Assembly (NCBI GenBank): GCA_019915015.1
Contig: JAHBBC010000011.1
Location: 1,426,001-1,490,000 of the forward strand
Length of the DNA stretch: 64,000 bases
Direction of reading: 5' to 3'
From: Auriscalpium vulgare
Taxonomy: Eukaryota; Basidiomycota; Agaricomycetes; Russulales; Auriscalpiaceae
Shown: positions 54,343 to 64,000 of the stretch, in pieces
How positions within the stretch are numbered: the first letter of the stretch is position 1
Layout: each line of letters starts with the position of its first letter
Notes under the pieces: model-generated
Database searches by the model: none
What the model was told of the DNA's origin: nothing
What the model saw: only the letters and a program-made list of their open reading frames with translations
Translations under genes and position numbers: made by a program

Positions 54343-55253
54343 TGTAATGATTCATCTCGGTGGGATCTAACGAGGTAGATGAGCGATACAAATGAGAGCG
54401 CATACGCACAGCGAACTCACAGGATGGCAAAAATTCAGTTCGGTTTGGCGTTGACGACTAGGCACGAGCGTCGCAGGTCAGCAAATCGTCATGCGACATA
54501 CGCAGAGATGACTCACAAGAGGGCGTTCGACTAGAGGACGCTGCAGGTCCCGAGGACTGAGGCCGACATTTATAGGCATCAAAAGAGTTTACGTGAGTTC
54601 CACGCTGGTACCAGATGGTGGCGGAATGAGGCGGCCATTCGGAACGTTTTGATTGACACCCGTCGATGCTCGGACTGAGGCTGCCGCTCGGGGGGAAAAG
54701 GACAGGACCAAAGGTGCAGAATTACAGCGGGGACCCAGAAAGTGACACCAGGAGCAAAGGCTCACCCGAGCCCGCCTGCAGAGCACTCCGATTGTAACTT
54801 CCGTCCCTATTCCAAAGGGCGTTGATCCGAGCGACTAGGGACGAACGCACATCCGAATGGCCGGGGAAGACTTTGAGAAAATCAGCCGCGATGGCTTGAA
54901 CGACGGAAAGAGTTTCCGTGGGCGATGGCTAAGGGCCTACGCGCTATCGTCAGATGCGAGCCTGTCGACGAGGACAGCGTAGTACGAGCGTGATGCAACA
55001 ACTCCAAACTGTCGTGATTCAAAGGGAAACATTAATGCCGCCGTGTTCAAAGGATGGGTGAAATTTGAACGCGGACAAACCTGGGCGTCTCTTCCAAGCG
55101 CCCGCAGTGGCAGCAGCCTGTCTTCGACTCTGAATCTTACTTCGATGCAGAGACTGAACAAGGACCTTCTCGCATACAGTACAGTTTCCACAGCCATCAT
55201 CTACACAACGCGGAACTCTTCTTCATCCAGAACTTGTGATCGTGCCCCAATGG
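54343..55253. other. Intergenic region, no gene supported
   Basis: About 0.9 kb between two minus-strand genes. Short open frames only. Confidence 0.45.
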
Positions 55254-55637
55254 TCAAGCCCCGTCCTCGATGTGCTCGTGCGCAATCCCATCCACCGTCA
55301 ACGCGCCCTTCGCTTTCTCCACCGCCTCTGCAACCAGGACTCCCGGTTCCACAGTGAACAGCGTGCCGTGCTGCTCGATCTCGCCCTCGTCCATCGTGTG
55401 GTAGGGACCGCGCAAGCCCTTCGGGTAGAGCCAAAACGTCACGCCGCTGGTCGTCCGGCCACTCTCATCCGCCGCGCCCTGCGCCTCGATGTAGCGCTCG
55501 ATGGCGGCTCCGTCGTCTATGTCGGAGATCTCGTCGATCGTGCCGGCGGCGAGGAGCGCGCTGAGGAACGGGAGGAACTCCGTCTTGGTCGACCGGGCGT
55601 CGCTGAACGGCCACTGGGTTCTGTTGACAGTCGGCAT
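55254..55637 (-). CDS. Hypothetical protein, 127 aa
   Basis: An open minus-strand frame from the ATG at 55637 (MPTVNRTQWPFSDARSTKTE). The composition looks protein-like: FLPFLSALLAAGTIDEISDI, GRTTSGVTFWLYPKGLRGPY, HTMDEGEIEQHGTLFTVEPG. It ends EHIEDGA. No signal peptide or membrane helix. I do not recognise it. It could be a complete small protein or the remnant of a longer gene; no upstream exon was found. The plus-strand frame 55236-55784 over the same DNA looks like a shadow. Confidence 0.45.
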   Translation of the reverse strand: MPTVNRTQWPFSDARSTKTEFLPFLSALLAAGTIDEISDIDDGAAIERYIEAQGAADESGRTTSGVTFWLYPKGLRGPYHTMDEGEIEQHGTLFTVEPGVLVAEAVEKAKGALTVDGIAHEHIEDGA

Positions 55638-55846
55638 TGTCTGCCAGTTCACGTTATGGGGACGGTCATTAGAAGATGCGAAATGGTGCGCACAAACTGT
55701 TCAATATCTCTTGTGTCAGTGGGGGATTGTGGGGACGGAGCGGACGGCAGTCCAGTCTATGTAGGGAATCGACGCCCCTCCTGATCTCTGCGTCTACCCT
55801 GAACTATCGGAGGAGGCTTACTGATTCCGTTATTCTTCCAGTCATC

Positions 55847-55999
55847 CCGCCATTCCGACGTCGCCTTGTCGATTCCGCCATTCCGACGTCGCCTTGTCGA
55901 TTGCCTTGTCGATTCCGCCATTCCGACGTCGCCTTGTCGATTGCCTTGTCGATTCCGCCATTCCGACGTCGCCTTGTCGATTCCGCCATTCCGACGTCG
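55847..55999. repeat. Minisatellite of compound 28/12-bp units
   Basis: The unit GATTCCGCCATTCCGACGTC plus GCCTTGTC occurs about five times. In two places an extra GATTGCCTTGTC is inserted between units. Copies are nearly identical, so the array is young or kept uniform. Both strands are open in frames because the unit lacks stops, so the open frames crossing it are not evidence of genes. Confidence 0.9.
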
Positions 56000-56260
56000 T
56001 CGTGCTGCCGACGTTTTCCTGGTTACAACTTGATCCCAAGCCACACAAGGCTGCAGGAATACCATGTGCCCATGTGGTTCGTCTGGACGGTGTTCTGCAG
56101 TCGCCATTGTTGGAAAGTCCCCGGCGGTGAGGTGGAAGCGGTCAAGGACACATTGGTGTACGCATTCGCTTCTTACCCGTCCGGCGATACAGATATCTTC
56201 AGCGTTGCACGGGATGTCCGTCGCTATTCCGTGTGGCGATTGCCGTGTGCTCTTACATGG

Positions 56261-56268
56261 TATAAAAC
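56261..56268 (+). promoter_or_regulatory. TATA box of the small secreted protein gene
   Basis: TATAAAACAACGG lies 53 bp before the ATG at 56314, the best TATA match in this part of the window. Confidence 0.7.
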
Positions 56269-56313
56269 AACGGTATGCGTTCGATACTACGCCATCCTCC
56301 GTCTCACTGAAGT

Positions 56314-56815
56314 ATGCTCGTGCTCAAGTCCATATGCATCTGCGCAGTGCTCGCCGCACGCTGTGCCCTCGCTTCCTCGTCCCACGACTTCAATCCCGCG
56401 GCAGGCTTGAGCGCGGGCCACGTTAAGTTGGCTCAAAATGCTGTGGTGACGACGGGCGACGACATCGTCAGTTCATCTTAATCTAAAATTGTTCAAGTGG
56501 AGGGCAGCATCTGACAGTCTTTCAGGATCTCGGCGAGGTAAACGAAGAGATTTCTTGCCAGAACGCAGGGAAGCTCAAACAGAAGGATTGGGTCTCTCAA
56601 GGGTTCATTATTCGCTATCATCTATTCTCATGCAGACCACTCATGCTGATCATAGATGTGATCCCGACAAATCGATCGGTTTCACGTCGTCGCACAATTG
56701 CGTTGACAAGAAGAGTGGCAAGGCGTATTTCTGCTACTATAGGGGGACCAAGATGTGTGTCAATGGGCGCAGTCTTGTGAAAGCCGATATGGAGAACGGA
56801 GAGTGCTTCAAGTGA
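56314..56815 (+). CDS. Small secreted cysteine-rich protein, 132 aa
   Basis: Three exons (56314-56466, 56526-56591, 56636-56815; 399 nt). The first encodes a signal peptide (LKSICICAVLAARCALASSS). The mature part has a short linker (HVKLAQNAVVTTGDDI), then EISCQNAGKLKQKDW. A Cys-rich C-terminal domain follows: HRCDPDKSIGFTSSHNCVDK, KAYFCYYRGTKMCVNG and ENGECFK. The mature protein has six Cys, consistent with three disulphides. I do not recognise a family. Such proteins in Agaricomycetes are candidates for roles in fungus-host or fungus-microbe contact, but nothing here proves that. A clear TATA box precedes it and introns have good CTGAC branch sites. Confidence 0.72.
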
Positions 56816-56903
56816 GGAGGAGCGCGCGGCTGGGCTGCCAGTGGTAATGTGCCTGTCCGAATATTGCCATTATATGATCTCGTAGAATTGTATCTGCATA
56901 TCG

Positions 56904-58311
56904 CTATAGGTGTGGCTTGTACGAAAGCATCGTGGGCATCGCAACGTCCTCGCTCAACATTGTGATATCCTCGACACATCCTCTCCAGTGGATACGGTCG
57001 CGACTGTCCGGCAAGTGGAGCGCGTAGCTCGCGGGGTCACTGACGATCTGCGTTTGCCGTCTGTACACTGGACGTAGTCATATTATAGCAATCGAGAGGC
57101 TAAAAGTGAACGAACGGACGTACAGTCTATGACGATCGCCCGATGCCACGACAAGGAAGTTCAACGATGACCCGAACATGAAAAGAGCTCCGTCGATTTC
57201 AGCACTAGCTCTATCCCTCGGCGCGGTGCGGATGTCCTCGAACGGAGGCGGCGCTCCGTCAGGCCGTGGCCAACGCGAAGCTGCCCACAAATCTCTGAGT
57301 GTGGTTTCAGGAGGAATGATGAGGAAGCGGTCCATGCTCGTCGCATGACAGATGATGCCACCATTTCGAGGCATAACGCGCAGGATGTCGCGTCTGATAT
57401 CACGGTTCGAGTGTACCGTCATGGCATAGCTAGTCAGCGTCGCATCGCACACGCCTCCGATGGTCGACTCGACGGGATCATTTTCACTCTCCGACATGGT
57501 TGTGTTGATGGCGAGGGGGCCAGGGAGAGTGGGGTTTTTGACGAAGAGGGCCCCGAAGACGACGGGGAAGGTGAGCGGCGTGAGGAGCGGGTCTGCGAGC
57601 AAGGCGTCGGGCCGTCCGTGGGCGGTGTCGAACCTCACCATCTCGAATTCGTCTTCGTCGAGGTCATAGGGAACATTACGTGGGTGCGGGAAGTGGTCAA
57701 TGTCATCGAGTTCTACACAAATCCCTCGGGCCTGTGATCGCGTGAGTGCGTTCCGACGTAGTAGGAAAGACCAAAAAACTTACGTTCAGAGCTTGCAGGA
57801 GTTGTGAGCGAATTTTCTCTTCACTGTCCGCTGGGAGTGCAAGGGACCGCTTGAGAGATCCTCGCAGGGCAAGCGCCTCGTTGTCGAGCGGCTCCTCTCC
57901 CTCCTGGGACATACGCACGAATTCATCGAAGGCACGTTGACCATCTTCCCATCTAAGAAGCTTCTGCAGCACTTTCGCTTTACGCCAAAGACATTTCCGC
58001 GTTACAGACGGCGGAGACGATGGCGAGGTGTAGACGGAGGAGAGAGCAGTTTCTGTGTCGTACAGGGCATTGTAGATCTCGCCCCGTTTAAGATAGGCCT
58101 GAGCACGGTTGGATAGAAGTTGTCGTTTCTCTTCACGAGTAGTATCCGGCAGAGCACTCGTGAGCGCTTTGGTGTACAGCTGTCGACATGATCCTGATGA
58201 GTTGTCGGTTATGAAATCGAGAGGCTTCGAGAGCACCTCTATGGCTGTTGCATAATTTCCAGCTCGAAACTCGGCATTACCCTGGGTCTTCAATGCGACC
58301 AGACTGGACAT
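56904..58311 (-). CDS. TPR-repeat protein, 430 aa
   Basis: Three exons (57784-58311, 57124-57731, 56904-57060; 1293 nt). The N-terminus has TPR motifs: LKTQGNAEFRAGNYATAIEV, QLLSNRAQAYLKRGEIYNAL and RKAKVLQKLLRWEDGQRAFD. The C-terminal half is a domain I do not recognise: ELDDIDHFPHPRNVPYDLDE, PLTFPVVFGALFVKNPTLPG, MPRNGGIICHATSMDRFLII, PPETTLRDLWAASRWPRPDG and SLNFLVVASGDRHRL. It ends LSYKPHL. TPR regions usually bind protein partners, for example Hsp90; the partner here is unknown. It does not match the C-terminal domain of Cns1/TTC4. The upstream region is full of repeats. Confidence 0.75.
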
Positions 58312-58350
58312 GCTGAAGCGCTACCGTGATCTAAAGGGCCAAATCCCTAA

Positions 58351-58792
58351 TAGAAAGCAACTAGGCCCCACATAAAACTCCGAGTCAACTGAGTGATTTG
58401 ATTGGCTGAGAGCCAGCCGGCGCCAAAAGTCAAAGAACCTACTAGAAGTTCTCACATCTGGCGCCAAAAGTAAGAGAAGTGATTTCATTGGCTGCGCGCG
58501 GAAGATGTTCACTTCCCGTAAGCGCTGGGGTACAAATTCTGTGATCTGGACAGTCGAGATCACAGAATTTGTGCCCCAGCGCTTGCCCGGCATTTCCCGG
58601 CGCTGCATGCGGCCCGTGTCCTGCATCATCTTTTCTCTTCTGCCCTTGCTGGCCCGTTTGCCCATCCATATAGAAAGCAACTAGGCCCCACACAAATGTC
58701 CGAGACAAATAAGCAAGACAAGTCAGCAAGACAAATAAGCGAGACAACTTCAGATTGGCTGAGAGCCAGCCGGCGGCAGCTGCCGACTGGAA
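58351..58792. repeat. Long direct repeat upstream of the TPR gene
   Basis: TAGAAAGCAACTAGGCCCCA occurs at 58351 and 58671, and GATTGGCTGAGAGCCAGCCG at 58399 and about 58753. The two copies are about 320-350 bp apart and differ by an insertion of CAAGACAA-like short repeats in the second. A smaller direct repeat (GGCGCCAAAAGT at 58421 and 58458) lies inside the first. The pattern is that of terminal repeats of a small non-coding element, but no element family was recognised. Confidence 0.75.
58520..58584. repeat. 28-bp inverted repeat with 9-nt loop
   Basis: The left arm (58520-58547, starting AAGCGCTGGGGTACAAATTC) pairs with the right arm (58557-58584, ending TTTGTGCCCCAGCGCTT) with a single mismatch. 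The loop is GGACAGTCG. It lies between the two copies of the direct repeat described at 58351. Confidence 0.9.
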
Positions 58793-59439
58793 CGTTCCCA
58801 CACCCACGTGCACAGGCAACCGCCCGTTTGCTGTCCAACCAGGTATTGGAAAAGCATGATGATGCAAACATAGGTGTATAGGAGCTATACGTTTCATCAT
58901 ACGTTCATCGATAGCTGGCATGAGAGGACCTACAGGAAGCAATTGAGCTGAGGAAACTACAGCCGCGCGACATGCCGGTCGCCGGTTCCGGGCCGGGCAC
59001 CAGCAGCACTCGGAAGCGACTGGCGCACTAGCACGGGAAAATAGCAGTAGGATCAGCAAAGAGTTAGCTGGCGCACTAGCACAACTTAGGAGTCACTCTG
59101 ACGAGGGAGTAGTGTAAGTCGTGATGCCGAGCACTGCAGGCTGCAGGCATCTTCAGCAGAATCAGCACAAGCAACTGGCTGCCAGTGAGTACAGGGACAA
59201 GGGAAGCTCAAGGGAAGTTCAAGGGAAGTTACAGGATGAATGGCGTATATTTGGATTCCACTGGTCGGGCCCAGTGGATATCATGACTGGCACAGTGGCA
59301 GTCTGGCACAATAATCCCAGAATCCCAGCACGGGGGCCCCAGAGTGCCGGGCGCCGTCCGGCACGGAGGGGCCCTCTGTTTTATTCAGAAAATAATATGC
59401 CTGCGTACAGCTAAGAAGAATCATTTAGTAGCTACAGAA

Positions 59440-59467
59440 CCCGTGCGAATGCACGGGCAAGAGCTAG
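59440..59467 (+). mobile_element. Helitron-like 3' terminus
   Basis: CCCGTGC-GAAT-GCACGGG forms a 7-bp stem with a 4-nt loop (59440-59457). It is followed 6 nt later by CTAG (59464-59467) and a T. A GC-rich hairpin a few bases before CTRR, followed by T at the A|T target, is the defining 3' end of Helitron transposons. No Rep/helicase coding sequence is present in 58312-59439, so it would be a non-autonomous copy. The 5' TC end was not located; the element probably covers much of the gene-free stretch to the left, which also contains the repeats near 58351 and duplicated strings (CTGGCGCACTAGCAC at about 59020 and 59070). Confidence 0.6.
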
Positions 59468-59629
59468 TATCAGGAATCGAATCTCGAATGAACAAAAACT
59501 AAGAGCAAGCCAATGGGACTGAGGACGCGTGGGAACTTTGTTGACTTGCCCGCAGAAGCCCGCACTGCTCCTCCTCGCTCTCAACATCTCCGTCGACTCC
59601 CCCTCATTCCTTACTCTCTCGTCATCGTC

Positions 59630-62600
59630 ATGGGTACGCCCTTGGATGAGTACCCCACCTTATTCCGTGAGTGACACGTTCAGATCATGCTTGTATCTCG
59701 AGCGTCAGTTGATTCGTGGCCAAGGCTCGGAGCCTATGAGCCTCGTGCAGCTGTTCGTCCCAGCCGAAGTCGCGCATGATACCGTCTCAGAGCTTGGGGA
59801 GCTGGGAAATGTACAGTTCAAAGATGTGCGTAGCGCGTCTGTATGCGTACGTCGCCCATCACTGACGGCGCGCTGCGCAGCTCAACCCCGACGTCAACCC
59901 CTTCCAACGCTCGTTCATCGGGGAGATACGACGCGTCGACGAGATGGCGCGCCGCGTACGTTTTTTCTCGTCGCAGATTGAGAAGGAGAAGGACGCTATC
60001 CCCGTGCGCCCGCTGTACGACTCGGCGTCGCTCATCACCGTAGGCCCACGCGCCGCGCAGACGATGGACGAACTGGACGTCACGCTTGCTGAGCACGAGA
60101 CGAAGCTTTCACAAATGAATGAAAGCTACGAGGTGCTTAATGGGCGTTTGCGGGAGCTCGTCGAGGCGCGGCATGTGTTACGGGAGACAGCGGTGTTTTT
60201 TGAGCGAGTACGTGTATCCGACGTCCAGTTGAGCGTGACTGACGTAGCCTCCACAGGCCGAAGTCAACCATTCTGAGATACGCACATCTTTTGACGACAG
60301 CTCTGCACCTCTGCTGCAGCACGACGACCGAGAAAATCAATTTTCTGCCTCCAACATTCAATTTGACCTCGAGTATGTTCTTCCACTGCACACCATCTCT
60401 ACACAACTAATTTGTCCAGATTCGTCACCGGTGTCATCGAGCGCTCTCGTCTACCCACATTTGAGCGTGTCCTATGGCGCGTCCTTCGGGGCAATCTGTA
60501 TATGAACCACACCGACATCGCGGAGCCCTTCATCGACCCTGCGACCGGCGCTTCTACGTACAAGAACGTGTTCATCATCTTTGCGCATGGCGATGCTCTC
60601 CTCGCGAAGATTCGGAAGGTCGCCGAGTCGATGGGCGGAACGCTCTACCCTATCGATCCGAACGCGGACAAGCGCGTTGAGTTGCTGCGCGAAGTCAATG
60701 TGCGCATCGAGGACCTCGATATGGTGCTGTACAACACCGGCAGCTCGCGTCGCACGGAGCTCGTAAAGATTGGTGAAAGCTTGATGAGCTGGGAAGATGT
60801 CGTCCGGAAGGAGAAGGCGATATTCGAGACGCTGAACCTATTCAACTACGATGTGCGACGGAAAACCTTGATTGCTGAAGGCTGGTGTCCTACAAGGGAC
60901 ATCACTATGATTCAACTTGCCCTGCGACATGCTACTGTGAGTCCCGTATGACCTCTCGCATATATGCAGAGAATCTGAATTCCGTGGCAGGAGGAGTCTG
61001 GCACGACGGTCCCACCTATCTTGCACGAACTGCGTACCACCAAGACGCCACCGACCTTCCAGCGCACGAACAGGTTCACGGAAGGTTTCCAGACGATCAT
61101 GGACAGCTACGGCATCGCGACGTACGAGGAAGTCAATCCAGGCCTGTTCGCCGTCATCACCTTCCCCTTCATATTCGCAGTCATGTTCGGAGACATCGGA
61201 CACGGCACAATCATCTTCCTCGCGGCCCTGTTCATGATTCTGCAGGAGCGAAAACTTGCAAGAGCTGACCTTGGGGAAATCTTCGGGATGTTCTTCTAGT
61301 GCGTGGAATCCGTTCGTCTGCAAAGACATCGAAACTCACCAATATGTGTAGTGGGCGTTATATCATCTTGCTCATGGGCATTTTCTCCGTATACACGGGC
61401 TTCATTTATAACGACATCTTCTCCAAGACCCTACACCTATTCACTTCGGGATGGACATTCCCTGAAGGCAATGGTACCGTGGTCGGGACGTTCAATGGAC
61501 ACGTTTATCCTTTCGGTCTCGATCCCGGTTGGCACGGCGCCGATAATGCACTCATTTTCACCAACTCGTACAAGATGAAGATGTCCATCGTGCTCGGGGT
61601 CATCCACGTACGCGGTCCTCAATACCTTCACATTCCCCTCGCTGACTGTCACCTCACAGATGACATTCGCATTATGCCTGCAGGTCCCGAACCACTTGCG
61701 CTTTAAGCGTCCCGTCGACATCTACACGAACTTCATCCCGCAGATGCTCTTCTTGCACTCAATCTTCGGCTACCTCGTCGTGTGCATCTTGTACAAATGG
61801 ACCGTCGACTGGTCGCAGTCTCCGACTTCGCCGCCGTCGCTTCTGACGATGCTCATCAACATGTTCCTGAGCCCGGGGACTGTAGACGAGGGCGAGCAGT
61901 TGTACCGCGGGCAGCCGTTCGTGCAGGTCGTGCTGCTGCTGATCGCGGCAGTATGCGTGCCGTGGATGCTTTGTGTGAAGCCGTATCTTCAGTGGAAGGA
62001 GATGCGGCGTGTCCATGACCAGGGTTACGTGGGGATCGGGCAGGAGGCAAACGGGAGGCATGGGGATCTAGAAGGCGAAGAGGAGGGCAACGGGCGCGCC
62101 ATTGTTGAGGAGATGGACGATGAGGTACATGTGAGTTCCTCGAACCCTTCTCCGCCGAATCGCCTTTTCATTTCACCCCGGCGATTGCATGATAGGAGGA
62201 GCACGACTTTGGCGAGGTGATCATCCACCAAGTGATTCACACGATTGAATTCTGCTTGGGTTGCATCTCGCACACGGCGTCGTACCTGCGGCTCTGGGCG
62301 CTCTCGCTCGCACACGCGCAGCTGAGCGAGGTACTCTGGGACATGACCATCGCGAATGTGCTCGGCGTCCCGGGCGTGATCGGCATAATCATGGTACTCA
62401 TCGTGGGAGCGTTGTGGTTCGTGTTCACGGTCGTCATTCTGTGTATCATGGAGGTGCGTCGTCGCGTGGATCGATGGGGCGCCCCGATGGCTGATTGTGG
62501 ATTGCGGATTTAGGGTCTGTCAGCGTTCCTGCACGCGCTGCGTTTGCACTGGGTCGAGGCCAACAGCAAGCACTACGAAGCGGGCGGATACGTGCGTGTC

Positions 62601-62718
62601 GTTCATCTTGATTGTCGCTTGCGGGCGCGTTGTCACGGCGTGTGCTGATGGGCTGATGGATCTTTCTTTGCAGCAATTCGTGCCCCTCGATTTTGCGAAG
62701 CTCAATGAGAAGGATTGA
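59630..62718 (+). CDS. vph1: V-type proton ATPase subunit a
   Basis: Membrane subunit of the Vo sector, forming the proton half-channels; it acidifies vacuoles or Golgi. The start ATG at 59630 gives [13 protein letters not shown]; the first intron ends at an AAG acceptor, giving [20 protein letters not shown]. The cytosolic N-terminal half includes [20 protein letters not shown], a coiled coil, and GWCPTRD. The membrane half includes [80 protein letters not shown] and [20 protein letters not shown]. The essential-Arg segment [20 protein letters not shown] follows, and [20 protein letters not shown] is near the end. About 830 residues, normal size. Single-copy type; Vph1 versus Stv1 cannot be separated, as most basidiomycetes have one gene. 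Confidence 0.95.
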
Positions 62719-63883
62719 TCGATCCATCCATCAGGGAGGAGCGGAGTGGAAATGTCAGGTATTCATTGGTGTAGCGCGGGTTGTAACTCACAAAGTTTAT
62801 CTGATCGCTTTGCTACGACCAACGCAATGTCGAGAAGTTTTACTGAGCCATTCTCTCTAGCTGTTCCGCTGCGCTTCTCGTCGCCGTAAGATCCGTCAAG
62901 GTGGTCATGCGAGCGGATAAGATCGAATCTCGGAGCTCATCCTCGGGTGCTTCCGTTGCGAAGGCTCTTTGCATCCTCACGACTCATGGGGTCAAACCAA
63001 AAGACAGCGTGCTAGGTGCATGTCTCGATGTTCTCCGGTGCTAATTCTATGAGAACAGGCGGCGTTTGCTCACTCATGGGCGGTGACAATCTTGTTCTAT
63101 GTACTTGTTCTATGAGGGCTGTGAGTCAGGTGTGCTCTGCTCCGCCCGGATGTGATAATGCTGCCTCGAGCCGACAACTTCACAGGTTCATGCATGGAGA
63201 CGGCGCTTCAACGAACGAAAGAACTGAAAGACGGAATTACCAATCTTCACCCAGTCACACTGGCTCCACGGTCTGCTGCGTTCATTCTTCACCTTCATCC
63301 CTCAGCAATTCGCATATTCACCCGTTGCTTCCAGAAAGCCCTCTATGTTTTCTACCTGGCTTCTGCCCCAGACACGTCAAACAGAAGGAAGTTCATCGCC
63401 GACATGTCGGAAGATTTTCTCCAACAGTGGGTAGGGCGTTCCGACAGCCACGTAACGCATAGATGGAAGCCGCAGGTAGCGCACACGACAGAATATTGTC
63501 GACTTCGCCGGCCACCTCTTCCCCGATCGGTCTCCTGTCCAGTCACGAACTCCGGGTAGACGAAGAGGCGGCGGCGTAAGCGCTTATCAATGGGCCGGTC
63601 GCGGGCAGGCAGTGCGCAGCCCCTTGGAAGACAGCAGTAGAGCTTCGAGGCAGCTGGTCCCATGTTGTTCGAGAAAGAGCTGGCCAGTGAACACGAAGCG
63701 AACGGGGTATATTTGATGGAACCGCGATGCGGCTGGACAGCGGCTAGATACTGGCTAGATGTGCTGGCGAGTGTGGGGTAATATTTCCCCGCATTTTTGT
63801 TGGCGGTGGCGGTGTTTCCGGCTGTGGCGCTGGCCGGCAAGGTCCGGGAAGAATTTTGAAACCCAGACAACGAGGCAGCCACA
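62719..63883. other. Intergenic region, no gene supported
   Basis: About 1.16 kb. Open frames at 63016-63462, 63152-63559 (+) and 63352-63882 (-) have no motifs, and the last lacks an ATG start. Confidence 0.45.
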
Positions 63884-63891
63884 TTTATAAG
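63884..63891 (+). promoter_or_regulatory. TATA box of a gene beyond the window
   Basis: TTTATAAGATGCGC is followed by a long pyrimidine-rich stretch (63900-63955) and a GTACGTC donor-like site at 63960. This is the pattern of a promoter with a 5' UTR intron, so a plus-strand gene probably starts just past base 64000. Confidence 0.5.
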
Positions 63892-64000
63892 ATGCGCTTG
63901 ATCCTCTCCACGGCTCTTTCCTCATCTCCCACCTCCCTTCCCCGCACTTTCTCTTAGAGGTACGTCGTTGCTCGTCGTTCCAGACGTCGTGCTCACTCGT

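Noticed and set aside
55797..56410. Open frames running through the minisatellite
   Set aside because: The repeat unit has no stops in several frames, so openness is not evidence of coding.
63352..63882. 176-codon minus-strand open frame near the right edge
   Set aside because: No ATG start (begins with GTG), low-complexity N-terminus, and it covers the probable promoter of a plus-strand gene.

Overview
The window looks like nuclear DNA of an agaricomycete (mushroom-forming) basidiomycete. Genes are split by many introns of about 45-75 bp. The gene content is fungal: a DUF3433 membrane protein, class III GH18 chitinases, GH88 unsaturated glucuronyl hydrolases, a polyQ TATA-binding protein, a Vps1-type dynamin, a V-ATPase subunit a, and an expanded family of large F-box proteins. 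No RNA gene, CRISPR array or bacterial operon was seen. Splice models were built by reading GT/GC-AG boundaries and checking reading frame and family motifs by eye; none has been tested against transcripts.

Layout. 0-5 kb: 3' end of an unknown membrane protein, a tandemly duplicated promoter segment, a DUF3433 gene and convergent NTF2. 6.5-11.7 kb: two tandem class III chitinase genes, each with an 8-nt microexon. 12.6-25 kb: housekeeping and metabolic genes (an SDR, a DUF1479 protein, a Vps1-like dynamin, two unknown conserved proteins, tryptophanyl-tRNA synthetase). 25-34.6 kb: an accessory block with four F-box genes, a duplicated F-box tail and a stand-alone DUF7708-like (NLR N-terminal) gene. 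35-36.4 kb: TBP. 37.4-42.9 kb: two GH88 genes flanking a GH88 pseudogene. 44.2 kb: a LOG-family phosphoribohydrolase with a 9-nt microexon. 45-54 kb: a second accessory block with a frame-disrupted F-box gene, a DUF7708-like pseudogene, a four-copy family of unrecognised proteins (three open, one decayed), a PD-(D/E)XK nuclease-like gene, a tandem-repeat array and a glycine-rich small protein. 55-64 kb: a short hypothetical protein, a minisatellite, a small secreted cysteine-rich protein, a TPR protein, a repeat-rich block ending in a Helitron-like 3' terminus, and the V-ATPase subunit a gene.

How the genes relate. The chitinases and GH88 enzymes are secreted polysaccharide degraders that expanded by local duplication. 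NTF2, Vps1, TrpRS, TBP and V-ATPase are single-copy core genes (nuclear import, membrane fission, translation, transcription, vacuolar acidification). The two accessory blocks share gene types (F-box next to DUF7708-like), contain pseudogenes at several stages of decay, and hold the parts least explained by known families.
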